Source of the DNA: Lolium rigidum
Taxonomy: Eukaryota > Streptophyta > Magnoliopsida > Poales > Poaceae
DNA: 64,000 bases
Direction: 5' to 3'
NCBI RefSeq assembly: GCF_022539505.1
Contig: NC_061508.1
Span: 93,847,276-93,911,275 of the forward strand
Within the stretch, counting starts at the first letter, position 1. Each line of letters begins with the position of its first letter. Made by a program: the position numbers and the translations under genes. The notes beneath the pieces were generated by a model. That model made no database searches, was not told the DNA's origin, and saw nothing but the letters and a program-made list of their open reading frames with translations. Of this stretch, positions 13,040 through 24,435 are shown piece after piece.

Positions 13040-14308
13040 GATCAAAGGAACAACGTGAGTTGTAGGGCCACCTCCATGACATCCGTCTTGGCATCAATCG
13101 CGGGTGGTGTTGCCGATGCCGCCGCCGCTGCTTGGGATGCCATCACCTCCTTGCTGATGCTCTCGTGGTACATCTTGTGCCACACTCGTGCCAGTGGATC
13201 CATGTTCAACATGTCTACCATCAAGATCTTTGTTTCTTGCGTCATTTTGGTTAATGCGATGTTGTATGCTTCATTCATCGCGTTCATCTTGCCGGCTGGG
13301 CTTCCATCTTGGCGGCCTCCACCTTCTCCCTCTCGAAGCCAATCTTAATGTCTTGTTTATCCAACATGGCCTTCCACATGGTGGAGCCCCGGCCTCTCAT
13401 CCATATCCTTGTTCTCGATGGTGAAGGAGGACACCATCTTCTCGATGGAGGCATCAATGGCAACCAATGCCGGTCCCCACTCCTCTCGGCCTTCGCCTTA
13501 TTGTTTCCAATTGGGCGCCCCGTCGAGGCTAGCCCGACGGTCACCGATCCACTTTCGACATCTTTCTTGTCCTTGAGAGTGAGTTGTACGTTGTCCCATC
13601 TTATTTGCAATCTTCAAGCTTTTTCAAGCAATGAATGAAGGAGAAATCTTTGCCCTTCTCCTCATTCTTGTAGAAGGCGAGGGTGTCGAGCATCTACCAA
13701 TTGACCAATTCAATGCATGAACATAACGATGAGTATAGACATATGAATTGAGAGATAGTGACTTACAATGTCCACCATTGACTGCCCGCTTGCATGTCGG
13801 TTCACCGCCTTCCTGTAGCATGCATGGAAATTTTTGAATGCTTTTTTGATGATGTTCCACAAGTGAGACAAAAATGACTCATTGCGGATCTTGTGGGTGG
13901 TGGTGTAGTCACCGAAGTTCTTCATCTCGTTGAATTGATCATATATGCGCTTGTAGTACTTGCCCCTGTTTTGGTCGGTGCCGGTGATGGGGCAGAAGCT
14001 CACTGACTTCCACACATCGATAAGGCACTCTTCCTCCAAGGTCACGGGTGCTGCCAACCTTTTTCAAGGTGACGCCTGTCTCGATGTCGATCAGATCGGC
14101 CTCTTCCTCCTCTTCTGCTGCACGTCCTCCTCGTTGCCGTATTCATTGTCGTACAAAATGTCCTCCTCACCACCGATGATAGGCTCAATGTTGTGGCCAT
14201 GGTGGATCACGTCTCTCATGATCTTGGCGTCGATCACCTTTGTGGACAAGCAAATATTCAAACTTTTGCACACAAGAAAATGTTCAAGCAATAAAAGTGC
14301 AAACTTTA
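13040..14308 (-). pseudogene. Harbinger ORF1-like gene, 3' part (trihelix and NAM-associated domain)
   Basis: Continues from the other side of W. 14300-14100: an acidic segment (IIGGEEDILYDNEYGNEED) then QKRRKRP. 14057-13780: LEEECLIDVWKSVSFCPITG, GKYYKRIYDQFNE and a following helix form the Myb/SANT-like trihelix domain. 13610-13290: RPIGNNKAKAE, then a Glu/Lys-rich coiled coil (IKIGFEREKVEAAKMEAQ). 13287-13042: the final helix ending at a stop. The set matches the NAM-associated C-terminal proteins of Harbinger ORF1 origin. Gaps may be former introns or frameshifts. Role by family: helps the transposase bind DNA. Confidence 0.65.
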
Positions 14309-15269
14309 TGTAAGGGTACATTGCCCCTATGTGTGGTTTTGGTAATTAATGACAACCCCTATGGACTAATGTTTTCATTGAGTGTATATGTAGGAATATT
14401 CCATAGGTTCTACTTGTATTCCATGTGTTGGATTCAAGTATGGATGCTATGTAAATAAAGATACATCTTGTGTGTTGGCATCAAGATCATCGACTTGAAG
14501 ACATATATGTGATATGATCAAGAAGAAGAAATGAAGATGGAGTTATTATGTGGAACTCAATATTAGCCATGCTCTATCTTATGAGAGTATGAGAAGGAAC
14601 AAGGTTAAGTCGGGCAAGTTCAAGATGAGCATCTCAAGTGGATCACATGCTTGAAGCTTGCCGTCCATTTGGTGATAATGGACATGTGAAGATGTGCATC
14701 AATAGAGCTTTCCCATCATGGTGTATGGGGGAGCATTTGTGAGTCTTCACGAAGCGACGATGATCAAGTGAGGCATTCCGGCTTGAGTGGAGCTTGAAGA
14801 GCTATCATCAAGATCAAGCGGGATGCGCAAGGCAAAGGTATGGCCTTGCTAGGTTTTCCTTTTACCGGTCTCAAGGTGGTTGTTGGGAGACCGGATTATA
14901 GGATAGATAGCCGCACTATCAAGAGGGGCTTTCGGTTGGGTAACTTGATCGCATCGTCTTAGGGAGCTCAATCCTTTGCATACTTTGCATATCCCTATTG
15001 CTTCTTGGTGTTTCTCTGTGTGAGGTTCTTGAGCTTGTTGCTAGCTTTACAACAAGCCCAAGTTCATCAAAAACGGAATCCGCATGCATCTTCTATTGCA
15101 TTTTCGAGTTTGGACGTCTTCACCGTTTCTTGACGGTGGGAGACTCCCTCTCCAGTTTTTGTTGGGGTTCTATTCGTCGTTATCTTTCCAACAAAATTGG
15201 TTTCATGTCAATCGGGGTCCGGACACAAAAGTTATCACAGTTTTTGTATAACATGTTTTCCTGCTCTCC

Positions 15270-15545
15270 CGGTCAGGGACCCGGTCGGACCGGCCCGTGC
15301 GCCGGACTAGCTCCGGCCTGCCGCCCGGTCAGCCGGCCTACCAACCGGCGGGCTCGGCGTGCCGTCCGGTCGACCGGTCGCCAACCGGTCGCCAACCGGG
15401 CGCCAACCGGATGAGTTCCTGGAAGACGCAAAGTGACCCCGGTCGAGGTCCGGTCTGCCGCCCGGTTTGGACCGGCTGGTCCGGTCTATGGCCCGGTCTG
15501 ACCGAGCTCTAGACCGGACGGCCCGGCCTCAGGCCCGGTTAACCG
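15270..15545 (+). repeat. CCGG-rich array in U3 of W's 5' LTR
   Basis: Short irregular repeats of GACCGG, CCGGTC and CCAACCGG, very rich in CpG and CCG, upstream of the TATA box. The same block is in the 3' LTR at 31345-31625. It could bind a factor or be a methylation target; neither is shown. Confidence 0.7.
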
Positions 15546-15604
15546 GCTTCCTCGACGGTTGACTCAGCCCAACTTTTCCCCAACGGTTATATTTGCTCTT
15601 GGGC

Positions 15605-15612
15605 TATAAATA
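15605..15612 (+). promoter_or_regulatory. TATA box in W 5' LTR
   Basis: TATAAATA within GGGCTATAAATAGCCC, itself a short palindrome. The copy in the 3' LTR is at 31682-31689. Confidence 0.75.
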
Positions 15613-16564
15613 GCCCTTCTTCCACCTTGGGCTGAGTTAGTTCTTCCTATTCTCTCTCCTCCATTGTTGCATTTGAAGAACTTGCTCTCCCCTTTGATTC
15701 CTCCAACCATTCTTGCTCATTCTTGAGGGATCTAAGAGAGGAGATCTAGGTCTACACTTCCACCAATCCATTTCTTCTCTAAGTGAGGGAATATCTTGGG
15801 ATCTAGATCTTGGAGTCTTTGGTTGACTTTCCCCTTTGTTCTTCCTCTCCAATCTCATCCTAGCATTCGTTGCTTTGGTGGGATTTGAGTGTGAAGGACT
15901 TGAACACCTCTAGTGTTCTTGCTTTGCATCATTGCATAGTGTTGAGCTCTCTACCACGATTAGTTCGAGTGAGAGACCGTGAGCTTGTTACTCTTGGAGG
16001 GAGACCTCCTAGTTGGCTTGGTGATTGGTGCTCCGGTGATCTCTTCAAGAAGATTGTGAAGAGGCCCGGGCTTCTCCTTCGTGGAGCTTGTGAAGTGGTT
16101 GTGGAGCTTGCCATCTCCGGAGCGGAGGAAAAGCTAACCATAAGGAAAGGGCCATTATCCTTCGTGGGTGTGGTTCGGAGAATAGGGTGAGCCTTCGTGG
16201 CGTGGGGAATCCTTCGTGGGACCTCCACCCCTCCAAACGTGACGTACCTTGTTGCAAAGCAAGGGAACACGGGAATACATCCTCGTCTCCGCGTGCCTCG
16301 GTTATTTCTATACACGAGCTCTCTTTCCTTGTGATAGCCATCGTGCTTGAAGTTCATATATCTTGCTATCATTTGTGCTACATATATCTTGTGCCTATCT
16401 TGCTTAGCTCTAGTTGCTATTGTTACACTTGGTTGAGCTTAGCATATTTAGGATTTGTGCTTGTAAACTAAACGATAGTTTAATTCCGCATTCTTACAAG
16501 ACAAATCCGCAAGAGTTTGTAATTGCCTATTCACCCCCCCTCTAGGCGACATCTCGATCTTTCA

Positions 16565-16581
16565 ATTGGTATCGAGCAAGG
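16565..16581 (+). other. Primer-binding site of element W
   Basis: ATTGGTATCGAGCAAGG starts right after the 5' LTR. It resembles the TGGTATCAGAGC site complementary to initiator methionine tRNA, with small changes. Confidence 0.8.
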
Positions 16582-16620
16582 TCTCTCCTTGTTTAAGGCT
16601 TCACCGCCTTGAGAGTAAAG

Positions 16621-17879
16621 ATGTCGGCTAGTATAGTGCACAATGACACAATTGTCTTTAATGGCACAAATTATCTTTTGTGGAGAAATTGCTTGCTTTG
16701 TAATCTTCGGACCTTGGGTCCACATATAGAGCAATTTCTAGATGTCGGTTTTTCTCCTATGATGGATTCTCAAAATCTATCTTTAGAGGATGAGAAAAAC
16801 TTACATCTTGAAGCTCAAGTATCTAATGAGCTTTTATTCTCCTTGAGACCCGATTTTCGTAGGTTCTTGATATATATAAAGCGAAAATCGTCTCATGAGA
16901 TGTGGATCAAGCTTAAGGAAATGTTTGGTGGATCCACTTCTCAATTGGTCGGTGGTGACTCCGAGGAGCTTTCTTCCCCTTCACATCATGAAGAGCTCCA
17001 AGTTGCTTCCACCTCCGGTCGTGATGATATATCATCTTCTTCCACTTCACCAACGTGTAGCAAGACACGAGGTAATGATATGGTGAGTGGTGAGGAAAAT
17101 TGCAATGTTGATATTGTGCTCAATAGTGATGATTCTTCATCTCTATCCCATTGCAATGCTTCCTCTTTGGACTTAAACACATCTAGCATTGAAAATAATC
17201 TACATGCTTGTGTTGATAGTCCTTGCATATCATGTGTAAATTGCTTACATAAATCCCATGATGATATGCTTGCCTTGTCTTGCTCCCATAATCAAAATGC
17301 TTCTATTTCCTCTAGTTGTTTGTTGACTAACAATGTAGAGGAAACCGAACACTCTTTGGATCAAGACATGTTTTCAAATGAGGATTCAAGAATTCCTCCC
17401 CAAGGTATGCACATGTGCCTTATGGCAAATGGATCAAAGGTATCTCCTACTTTGACTCCTAACACTTCCTCTAATGATGAGAGTGATGATGATGATAATG
17501 ATGAAGAATATAATACCTTGGTGCATAATATGGCAATGGTATATGCTTCTCTTCATGGTAATAAAGAAGCTCGTGCTAATCTCGAACACTCTATGGATAC
17601 CTTGAGTAAATATAGGGAAACCATAGTGGAGTTGGAGTCCCATGTTGAAAATGGGGAAATGAGATTCACTCTCCTCGAGCATGAGCTAAAAGATGAGAAG
17701 CATACTAATTTTATGCTTACACAAAAAATTGAATCCTATATGCATAAAAATGAGAAAACTATTGTTGATGCTTGTGCTACTAACTCTACTTCTTGTGAAG
17801 CATCTACCTTAAAGGAGAATGTTGAGCTAAGGGCTCAACTTGAGTTGCTAACTAGCAATTGTAGGGAATTGGAAGAAAG
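16621..17879 (+). CDS. Copia-type gag of element W, 5' part (split by element G)
   Basis: The chosen start is ATG at 16621 (MSASIVHND), 56 bp after the LTR. Residues about 14-24 (FNGTNYLLWRN) and the following helix match the start of Copia gag (DUF4219/UBN2 type). After HEMWIKLKEMFGG the chain becomes Ser/Asp-rich and acidic (NDESDDDDNDEEYN), then a coiled coil (MDTLSKYRETIVELESHVEN onward). The frame is open to 17879, where element G is inserted, and it resumes in phase at 26042. Gag forms the particle that packages the RNA. The ORF is intact apart from the insertion: 733 codons in two parts. Confidence 0.85.
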
Positions 17880-19477
17880 TGATGCGTGTAGTTGACACGT
17901 CCGTTGGGAACCCCAAGAGGAAGGTGTGATGCGCACAGCGGCAAGTTTCCCTCAGTTAGAAACCAAGGTTTAATCGAACCAGTAGGAGTCAAGAAGCACG
18001 TTGAAGGTTGATGGCGGCGGGATGTAGTGCGGCGCAACACCGTAGATTCCGGCGCCAACGTGGAACCTGCACAACACAACCAAAGTACTTTGCCCCAACG
18101 AAACGAGTGAGGTTGTCAATCTCACCGGCTTGCTGTAACAAAGGATTAACCGTATTGTGTGGAAGATGATTATTTGCAGAGAAAATGGTAAAACAAGTAT
18201 TGCAGCAGATTTGTATTTCAGTATTAAAAGAATGGACCGGGGTCCACAGTTCACTAGAGGTGTCTCTCCCATAAGATAAAAGCATGTTGGGTGAACAAAT
18301 TACAGTCGGGCAATTGACAAATAGAGAGGGCATAACAATGCACATACATGACATGATAAGTATAGTGAGATTTAATTGGGCATTACGACAAAGTACATAG
18401 ACCGCCATCCAACTGCATCTATGCCTAAAAAGTCCACCTTCGAGGTTATCGTCCGAACCCCTTCCAGTATTAAGTTGCAAAGCAACGGACAATTGCATTA
18501 AGTATGGTGCGTAATGTAATCAACAACTACATCCTCGGACATAGCGCCAATGTTTTATCCCTAGTGGCAACGAGCACAACACAACCTTAGAACTTTCATC
18601 GTCACTGTCCCGAGTGTCAATGCGGGCATGAACCCACTATCGAGCATAAATACTCCCTCTTGGAGTTAAAAGTAAAAACTTGGCCGGAGCCTCTACTAGT
18701 AACGGAGAGCATGCAAGATCATAAACAACACATATGAAATAACTTGATAATTAACATGACATGGTATTCTCTATCCATCGGATCCCGACAAACACAACAT
18801 ATAGAATTACGGATAGATGATCTTGATCATGTTAGGCAGCTCACAAGATCCAACAATGAAGCACAATGAGGAGAAGACAACCATCTAGCTACTGCTATGG
18901 ACCCATAGTCCAGGGGTGAACTACTCACTCATCACTCCGGAGGCGACCATGGCGGTGTAGAGTCCTCCGGGAGATGAATCCCCTCTCCGGCAGGGTGCCG
19001 GAGGAGATCTCCCGAATCCCCCGAGATGGGATCGGCGGCGGCGGCGTCTCAGTAAGGTTTTCCGTATCGTGGTTTTTCGCCTCGGGGTTTCGCGACGGAG
19101 GCTTTAAGTAGGCGGAAGGGCGAGTCGGGGGCCGGACGAGGGGGCCACACCATAGGGCGGCGCGGGCCCCCCTTGGCCGCGCCGCCACGTGGTGTCGCCA
19201 CCTCGTGGCCCCACTTCGTATGTTCTTCGGTCTTCTGGAAGCTCCGTGGAAAAATAGGCCCCTGGGTCTTTGTTTCGTCCAATTCCGAGAATATTTCGTT
19301 ACTAGGATTTCTGAAACCAAAAACAGCAGAAAACGAGAAGCGGCACTTCGGCATCTTGTTAATAGGTTAGTTCCGGAAAATGCACGAATGTGACATAAAG
19401 TGTGCATAAAACATGTAGGTATCATCAATAATATGGCATAGAACATAAGAAATTATCGATACGTCGGAGACGTATCA
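17880..19477 (-). repeat. 3' LTR of element G
   Basis: 1598 bp, TGATACGTCTCC (at 19477) to a CA end at 17880. It is homologous to the solo LTR at 335-1933. The first 20 bases (19458-19477) form a GATACGTC/GACGTATC palindrome. ORFs within it are chance and repeat in the other copy. Confidence 0.95.
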
Positions 19478-22065
19478 GCATCCCTAAGCTTAGTTCTCGC
19501 TCGTCCCGAGCGAGTAAAACGATAACAAAGATAATTTCGAAGTGATATGCCATCATAACCTTGATCATACTATTTGTAAACATATGTAGTGAATGCAGCG
19601 ATCAAAACAATGGTAATGACATGAGTAAACAAGTGAATCATAAAGCAAAGACTTTTCATGAATAGTACTTCAAGACAAGTATTAATAAGTCTTGCATAAG
19701 AGTTAACTCATAAAGCAATAAATCAAAGTAAAGGCATTGAAGCAACACAAAGGAAGATTAAGTTTCAGCGGTTGCTTTCAACTTGTAACATGTATATCTC
19801 ATGGATAATAGTCAACATAGAGTAATATAACAAGTACAATATGCAAGTATGTAGGAATCAATGCACAGTTCACACAAGTGTTTGCTTCTTGAGGTGGAGA
19901 GAAATAGGTGAACTGACTAAACATAAAAGTAAAGAGAATGGTCCTTCAAAGAGGAAAGCATCGATTGCTATATTTGTGCTAGAGCTTTTATTTTGAAAAC
20001 ATGAAACAATTTTGTCAACGGTAGTAATAAAGCATATGAGTTATGTACATTATATCTTACAAGTTGCAAGTCTCATGCATAGTATACTAATAGTGCCCGC
20101 ACCTTGTCCTAATTAACTTGGACTACCGGATCTTTGCAATGCACATGTTTTGACCAAGTGTCACAATGGGGTACCTCCATGCCGCCTGTACAAAGGTCTA
20201 AGGAGAAAGCTCGCATTTTGGATTTCTCGCTTTTGATTATTCTCAACTTAGACATCCATACCGGGACAACATGGACAACAGATAATGGACTCCTCTTTAA
20301 TGCATAAGCATGTGGCAACAATTATTATTCTCATATGAGATTGAGGATATATGTCCAAACTGAAACTTCCACCATGGATCATGGCTTTAGTTAGCGGCCC
20401 AAAGTTCTTCTCTAACAATATGCATGCTCCAACCATGAAGGTGGTAGATCTCTCTTGCTTCAGACAAGACGGACATGCATAGCAACTCACATGATATTCA
20501 ACAAAGAATAGTTGATGGCATCCCCGGAAAACATGGTTATCGCACAACAAGCAACTTAATAAGAGATAAAGTGCATAAGTACATATTCAATACCACAATA
20601 GTTTTTAAGCTATTTGTCCCATGAGCTATATATTTCAAAGGTGAATGATGGAATTTTAAAGGTAGCACTCAAGCAATTTACTTTGGAATGGCGGATAAAT
20701 ACCATGTAGTAGGTAGGTATGGTGGACACAAATGGCATAGTGGTTGGCTCAAGTATTTTGGATGCATGAGAAGTATTCCCTCTCGATACAAGGTTTAGGC
20801 TAGCAAGGTTATTTGAAACAAACACAAGGATGAACGGTACAGCAAAACTCACATAAAAGACATATGGTAAACATTATAAGACTCCATACCGTCTTCCTTG
20901 TTGTTCAAAACTCAATACTAGATGTTATCTAGACTCTAGAGAAACCAAATATGCAAACCAAATTAGCAAGCTCTAAGTATTTCTTCATTAATGGGTGCAA
21001 AGTATATGATGCAAGAGCTTAAACATGAGCACAACAATTGCCAAGTATCAAATTATCCAAGACATTTTAGAGTTACTACATGTAGCATTTTCCAATTCCA
21101 ACCATATAACAATTTAACGAAGAAGAAACTTCGCCATGAATACTATGAGTAGAGCCTAAGGACATATTTGTCCATATGCTACAACGGAGCGTGTCTCTCT
21201 CCCATAAAGTGAATGCTAGGATCCATTTTATTCAAACAAAACAAAAAACAAAAACAAACCGACGCTCCAAGCAAAGTGCATAAGATGTGACGGAATAAAA
21301 ATATAGTTTCGGGGGAGGAACCCGATAATGTTGTCGATGAAGAAGGGGATGCCTTGGGCATCCCCAAGCTTAGACGCTTGAGTCTTCTTAAAATATGCAG
21401 GGGTGAACCACCGGGGCATCCCCAAGCTTAGAGCTTTCACTCTCCTTGATCATATTGCATCATACTCCTCTCTTGATCCTTGAAAACTTCCTCCACACCA
21501 AACTCGAAACAACTCATTAGAGGGTTAGTGCATAATAAAAATTCACATGTTCAGAGGTGACACAATCATTCTTAACACTTCTGGACATTGCATAAAGCTA
21601 CTGGACATTAATGGATCAAAGAAATTCATCCAACATAGCAAAAGAGGCAATGCAAAATAAAAGGCAGAATCTGTCAAAACAGAACAGTCCGTAAAGATGG
21701 ATTTTATTAGGGCACCAGACTTGCTCAAATGAAAATTCCCAAATTTAATGAAAGTTGCGTACATATCTGAGGATCGCTCACGTAAATTGGCTTAATTTTC
21801 TGAGTTACCTACAGAGAATTAGACCCAGATTCGTGACGAGCAAAGAAATCTGTTTCTGCGCAGTAATCCAAATCTAGTATTTACTTTACTATCAAAGACT
21901 TTACTTGGCACAACAAAACATAAAACTAAGATAAGGAGAGGTTGCTACAGTAGTAAAAAACTTCCAAGACACAAATATAAAACAAAAATACTGTAGTAAA
22001 AACATGGGTTGTCTCCCATAAGCGCTTTTCTTTAACACCTTTCAGCTAGGCGCAGAAAGTGTATC
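19478..22065 (-). other. 3' internal non-coding region of element G
   Basis: 2.6 kb without supported genes. The 16-mer GCATCCC(C/T)AAGCTTAG occurs at 19478-19493 (touching the LTR), 21358-21373 and 21416-21431. On the minus strand it reads as a purine-rich CTAAGCTTGGGGATGC, so the copy next to the LTR is probably the plus-strand priming site and the others are duplicates. Confidence 0.7.
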
Positions 22066-24180
22066 TCAAGTAACATCGAGAGATGAAGCGTCAACATCAT
22101 AATTTGTTCTAATGATAGAATCATAAGGTACCTTCATTCTCTTTCTAGGGAAGTGTTCGATACCTTTCTTGAGAGGAAATTGATATTTAATATTACCTTC
22201 CTTCATATCAATAGTAGCATCAACGGTTCGAAGAAAAGGTCTTCCCAATATAATGGGGCAAGATGCATTGCATTCAATATCCAAGACAACAAAATCAACG
22301 GGGACAAGGTTATTGTTAACCATAATATGAACATTATCAACTCTCCCCAAAGGTTTCTTTTTAGCATTATCAGCGAGATTAACATCCAAATAACAGTTTT
22401 TCAATGGTGGCAAGTCAAGCATATCATAGACTTTTTTAGGCATAACGGAAATACTTGCACCAAGATCACATAAAGCATTACAATCAAAATCTTTGACTCT
22501 CATTTTAATGATGGGCTCCCAACCATCCTCTAGCTTTCTAGGAATAGAAGTTTCAAGTTTTAGTTTCTCTTCTCTAGCTTTTATGAGAGCATTTGTAATA
22601 TGTTTTGTGAAAGCCAAATTTATAGCACTAGCATTGGGACTCTTAGCAAGTTTTTGCAAGAACTTTATAACTTCAGAGATGTGGCAATCATCAAAATCTA
22701 AATCATTACAATCTAAAGCAATGGGATTATCATCCCCAAGGTTGGAAAAAATTTCAGCAGTTTTATCACAAGGAGTTTCAGCAGTTTTAGCAGTTTCAGG
22801 TAATTTCGCGCGCTTTGCACTAGGAGTAGAAGCATTGCCAACACCAATTATTTTACCATTGATAGTAGGAGGTGCAGCAACATATGAATCATTAGCATTG
22901 CTAGTGGTGGTTATAGTCCAAACTTTAGCTACATTTTCCTTTTTAGCTAGTTTTTCATTTTCTTCTCTATCCCACCTAGCACGCAGTTCAGCCATTAATC
23001 TTATATTCTCATTAATTCTAACTTGGATGGCATTTGCTGTAGTAACAATTTTATTTTCAATATCCCTATTAGGCATAACTTTCGATTTCAAAAGATCAAC
23101 ATCGGAGGCAAGACTATCAACTCTAGAAACAAGAATATCAATTTTATTGAGCTTTTCCTCAACAGATTTGTTAAAGGCAGTTTGTGTACTAATAAATTCT
23201 TTAAGCATGGCCTCAAGTCCAGGGGGTGTATTCCTATTATTATTGTAAGAATTCCCATAAGAATTAGCATAACCGTTACCATTATTATAAGGATATGGCC
23301 TATAGTTATTACTAGAATTGTTCCGATAAGCATTGTTGTTGAAATTATTATTTTTAATGAAGTTTACATCAACATGTTCTTCTTGGGCAACCAATGAAGC
23401 TAATGGAACATTATTACGATCAACATTAGTCCTATCATTCGCAAGCATAGACATAATAGCATCAACCTTATCATTCAAGGAAGAGGATTCTTCAACAGAA
23501 TTTACCTTCTTACCTTGTGGAGCTCTTTCCGTGTGCCATTCAGAGTAATTAACCATCATATTATCAAGAAGCTTTGTTGCTTCACCAAGAGTGATGGACA
23601 TAAAGGTACCTCCAGCAGCTGAATCCAATAAATTCCGCGAAGAAAAATTTAGTCCTGCATAGAAGGTTTGGATGATCATCCAAGTAGTCAGTCCATGGGT
23701 TGGGCAATTTTTAACCGGAGATTTCATTCTTTCCCAAGCTTGAGCAACATGTTCATTATCTAATTGTTTAAAATTCATTATGCTACTCCTCAAAGATATA
23801 ATTTTAGCAGGGGGATAATATCTACCAATAAAAGCATCCTTGCATTTAGTCCAAGAATCAATACTATTCTTAGGCAGAGATAGCAACCAATCTTTAGCTC
23901 TTCCTCTTAATGAGAAAGGGAACAATTTTAATTTTATAATGTCACCATCTACATCTTTATATTTTTGCATTTCACATAGTTCAACAAAATTATTGAGATG
24001 GGCAGCAGCATCATCAGAACTAACACTAGAAAATTGCTCTCGCATAACAAGATTAAGTAAAGCAGGTTTAATTTCAAAGAATTCTGCTGTAGTAGCAGGT
24101 GGAGCAATAGGTGTGCATAGGAAATCATTGTTATTTGTGCTAGTGAAGTCACACAACTTAGTATTTTCAGGGTTGGCCAT
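22066..24180 (-). CDS. Gag-protease polyprotein of element G
   Basis: 704 codons from MANPENTKLCDF. An upstream in-frame Met at 24258 would add 26 hydrophobic residues, but the MANPE start suits gag better. Gag core at about residues 55-230 (LRGRAKDWLLSLPKNSIDSW, FIGRYYPPAK, WERMKSP, QTFYAGLN). Then an Asn/Tyr-rich linker at about 270-330, a coiled coil at about 340-400 (VSRVDSLASDVDLLKSKV), and a C-terminal aspartic protease. Its active site is CDLGASIS (about 571-578), with Leu where Thr or Ser is usual, and its second half carries ILGRPFL (about 643-649). No zinc knuckle was seen. The frame is intact from end to end and the next gene, RT, is absent. By family it forms particles and processes gag; mobilisation needs a partner's RT. 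Confidence 0.92.
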   Translation of the reverse strand: MANPENTKLCDFTSTNNNDFLCTPIAPPATTAEFFEIKPALLNLVMREQFSSVSSDDAAAHLNNFVELCEMQKYKDVDGDIIKLKLFPFSLRGRAKDWLLSLPKNSIDSWTKCKDAFIGRYYPPAKIISLRSSIMNFKQLDNEHVAQAWERMKSPVKNCPTHGLTTWMIIQTFYAGLNFSSRNLLDSAAGGTFMSITLGEATKLLDNMMVNYSEWHTERAPQGKKVNSVEESSSLNDKVDAIMSMLANDRTNVDRNNVPLASLVAQEEHVDVNFIKNNNFNNNAYRNNSSNNYRPYPYNNGNGYANSYGNSYNNNRNTPPGLEAMLKEFISTQTAFNKSVEEKLNKIDILVSRVDSLASDVDLLKSKVMPNRDIENKIVTTANAIQVRINENIRLMAELRARWDREENEKLAKKENVAKVWTITTTSNANDSYVAAPPTINGKIIGVGNASTPSAKRAKLPETAKTAETPCDKTAEIFSNLGDDNPIALDCNDLDFDDCHISEVIKFLQKLAKSPNASAINLAFTKHITNALIKAREEKLKLETSIPRKLEDGWEPIIKMRVKDFDCNALCDLGASISVMPKKVYDMLDLPPLKNCYLDVNLADNAKKKPLGRVDNVHIMVNNNLVPVDFVVLDIECNASCPIILGRPFLRTVDATIDMKEGNIKYQFPLKKGIEHFPRKRMKVPYDSIIRTNYDVDASSLDVT

Positions 24181-24405
24181 TTTAACAAGTAGTAAATAAA
24201 GCAAACTAGATAAAGTAAATGCAAGTAAACTAATTTTTTTGTGTTTTTGATATAGCAAACAAGACGAGTAAATAAAGTAAAGCTAGCAACTAATTTTTTG
24301 TGTTTTGATATAATGCAGCAAACAAAGTAGTAAATAAAATAAAGCAAGACAAAAACAAAGTAAAGAGATTGAGAAGTGGAGACTCCCCTTGCAGCGTGTC
24401 TTGAT

Positions 24406-24425
24406 CTCCCCGGCAACGGCGCCAG
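24406..24425 (-). other. Primer-binding site of element G
   Basis: Minus strand CTGGCGCCGTTGCCGGGGAG, 10 bp inside the 5' LTR. Element Z has the same sequence 9 bp after its LTR (55471-55490), so it is a family trait. The priming tRNA was not assigned. Confidence 0.75.
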
Positions 24426-24435
24426 AAAATATGCT

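Larger units (their letters stand above)
14309..16564 (+). repeat. 5' LTR of element W
   Basis: 2256 bp, TGTAAGGG to CTTTCA, nearly identical to the right copy (some two dozen substitutions by eye plus one missing 11-bp TCGCCAACCGG unit in the right copy). A CCGG-rich array is at 15270-15545 and a TATA box at 15605. ORFs inside (for example 14998-15414, 15870-16190 and 15929-16372 on the other strand) have no recognised domain and recur in both LTR copies. Confidence 0.95.

Noticed and set aside
15929..16372. 147-codon ORF in the LTR of W (and 32006-32449)
   Set aside because: It is identical in both LTRs by descent, overlaps ORFs on the other strand, and has no domain or start context.
22493..23248. 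251-codon plus-strand ORF
   Set aside because: It is the shadow of the intact minus-strand gag-protease gene of element G and has no domain.
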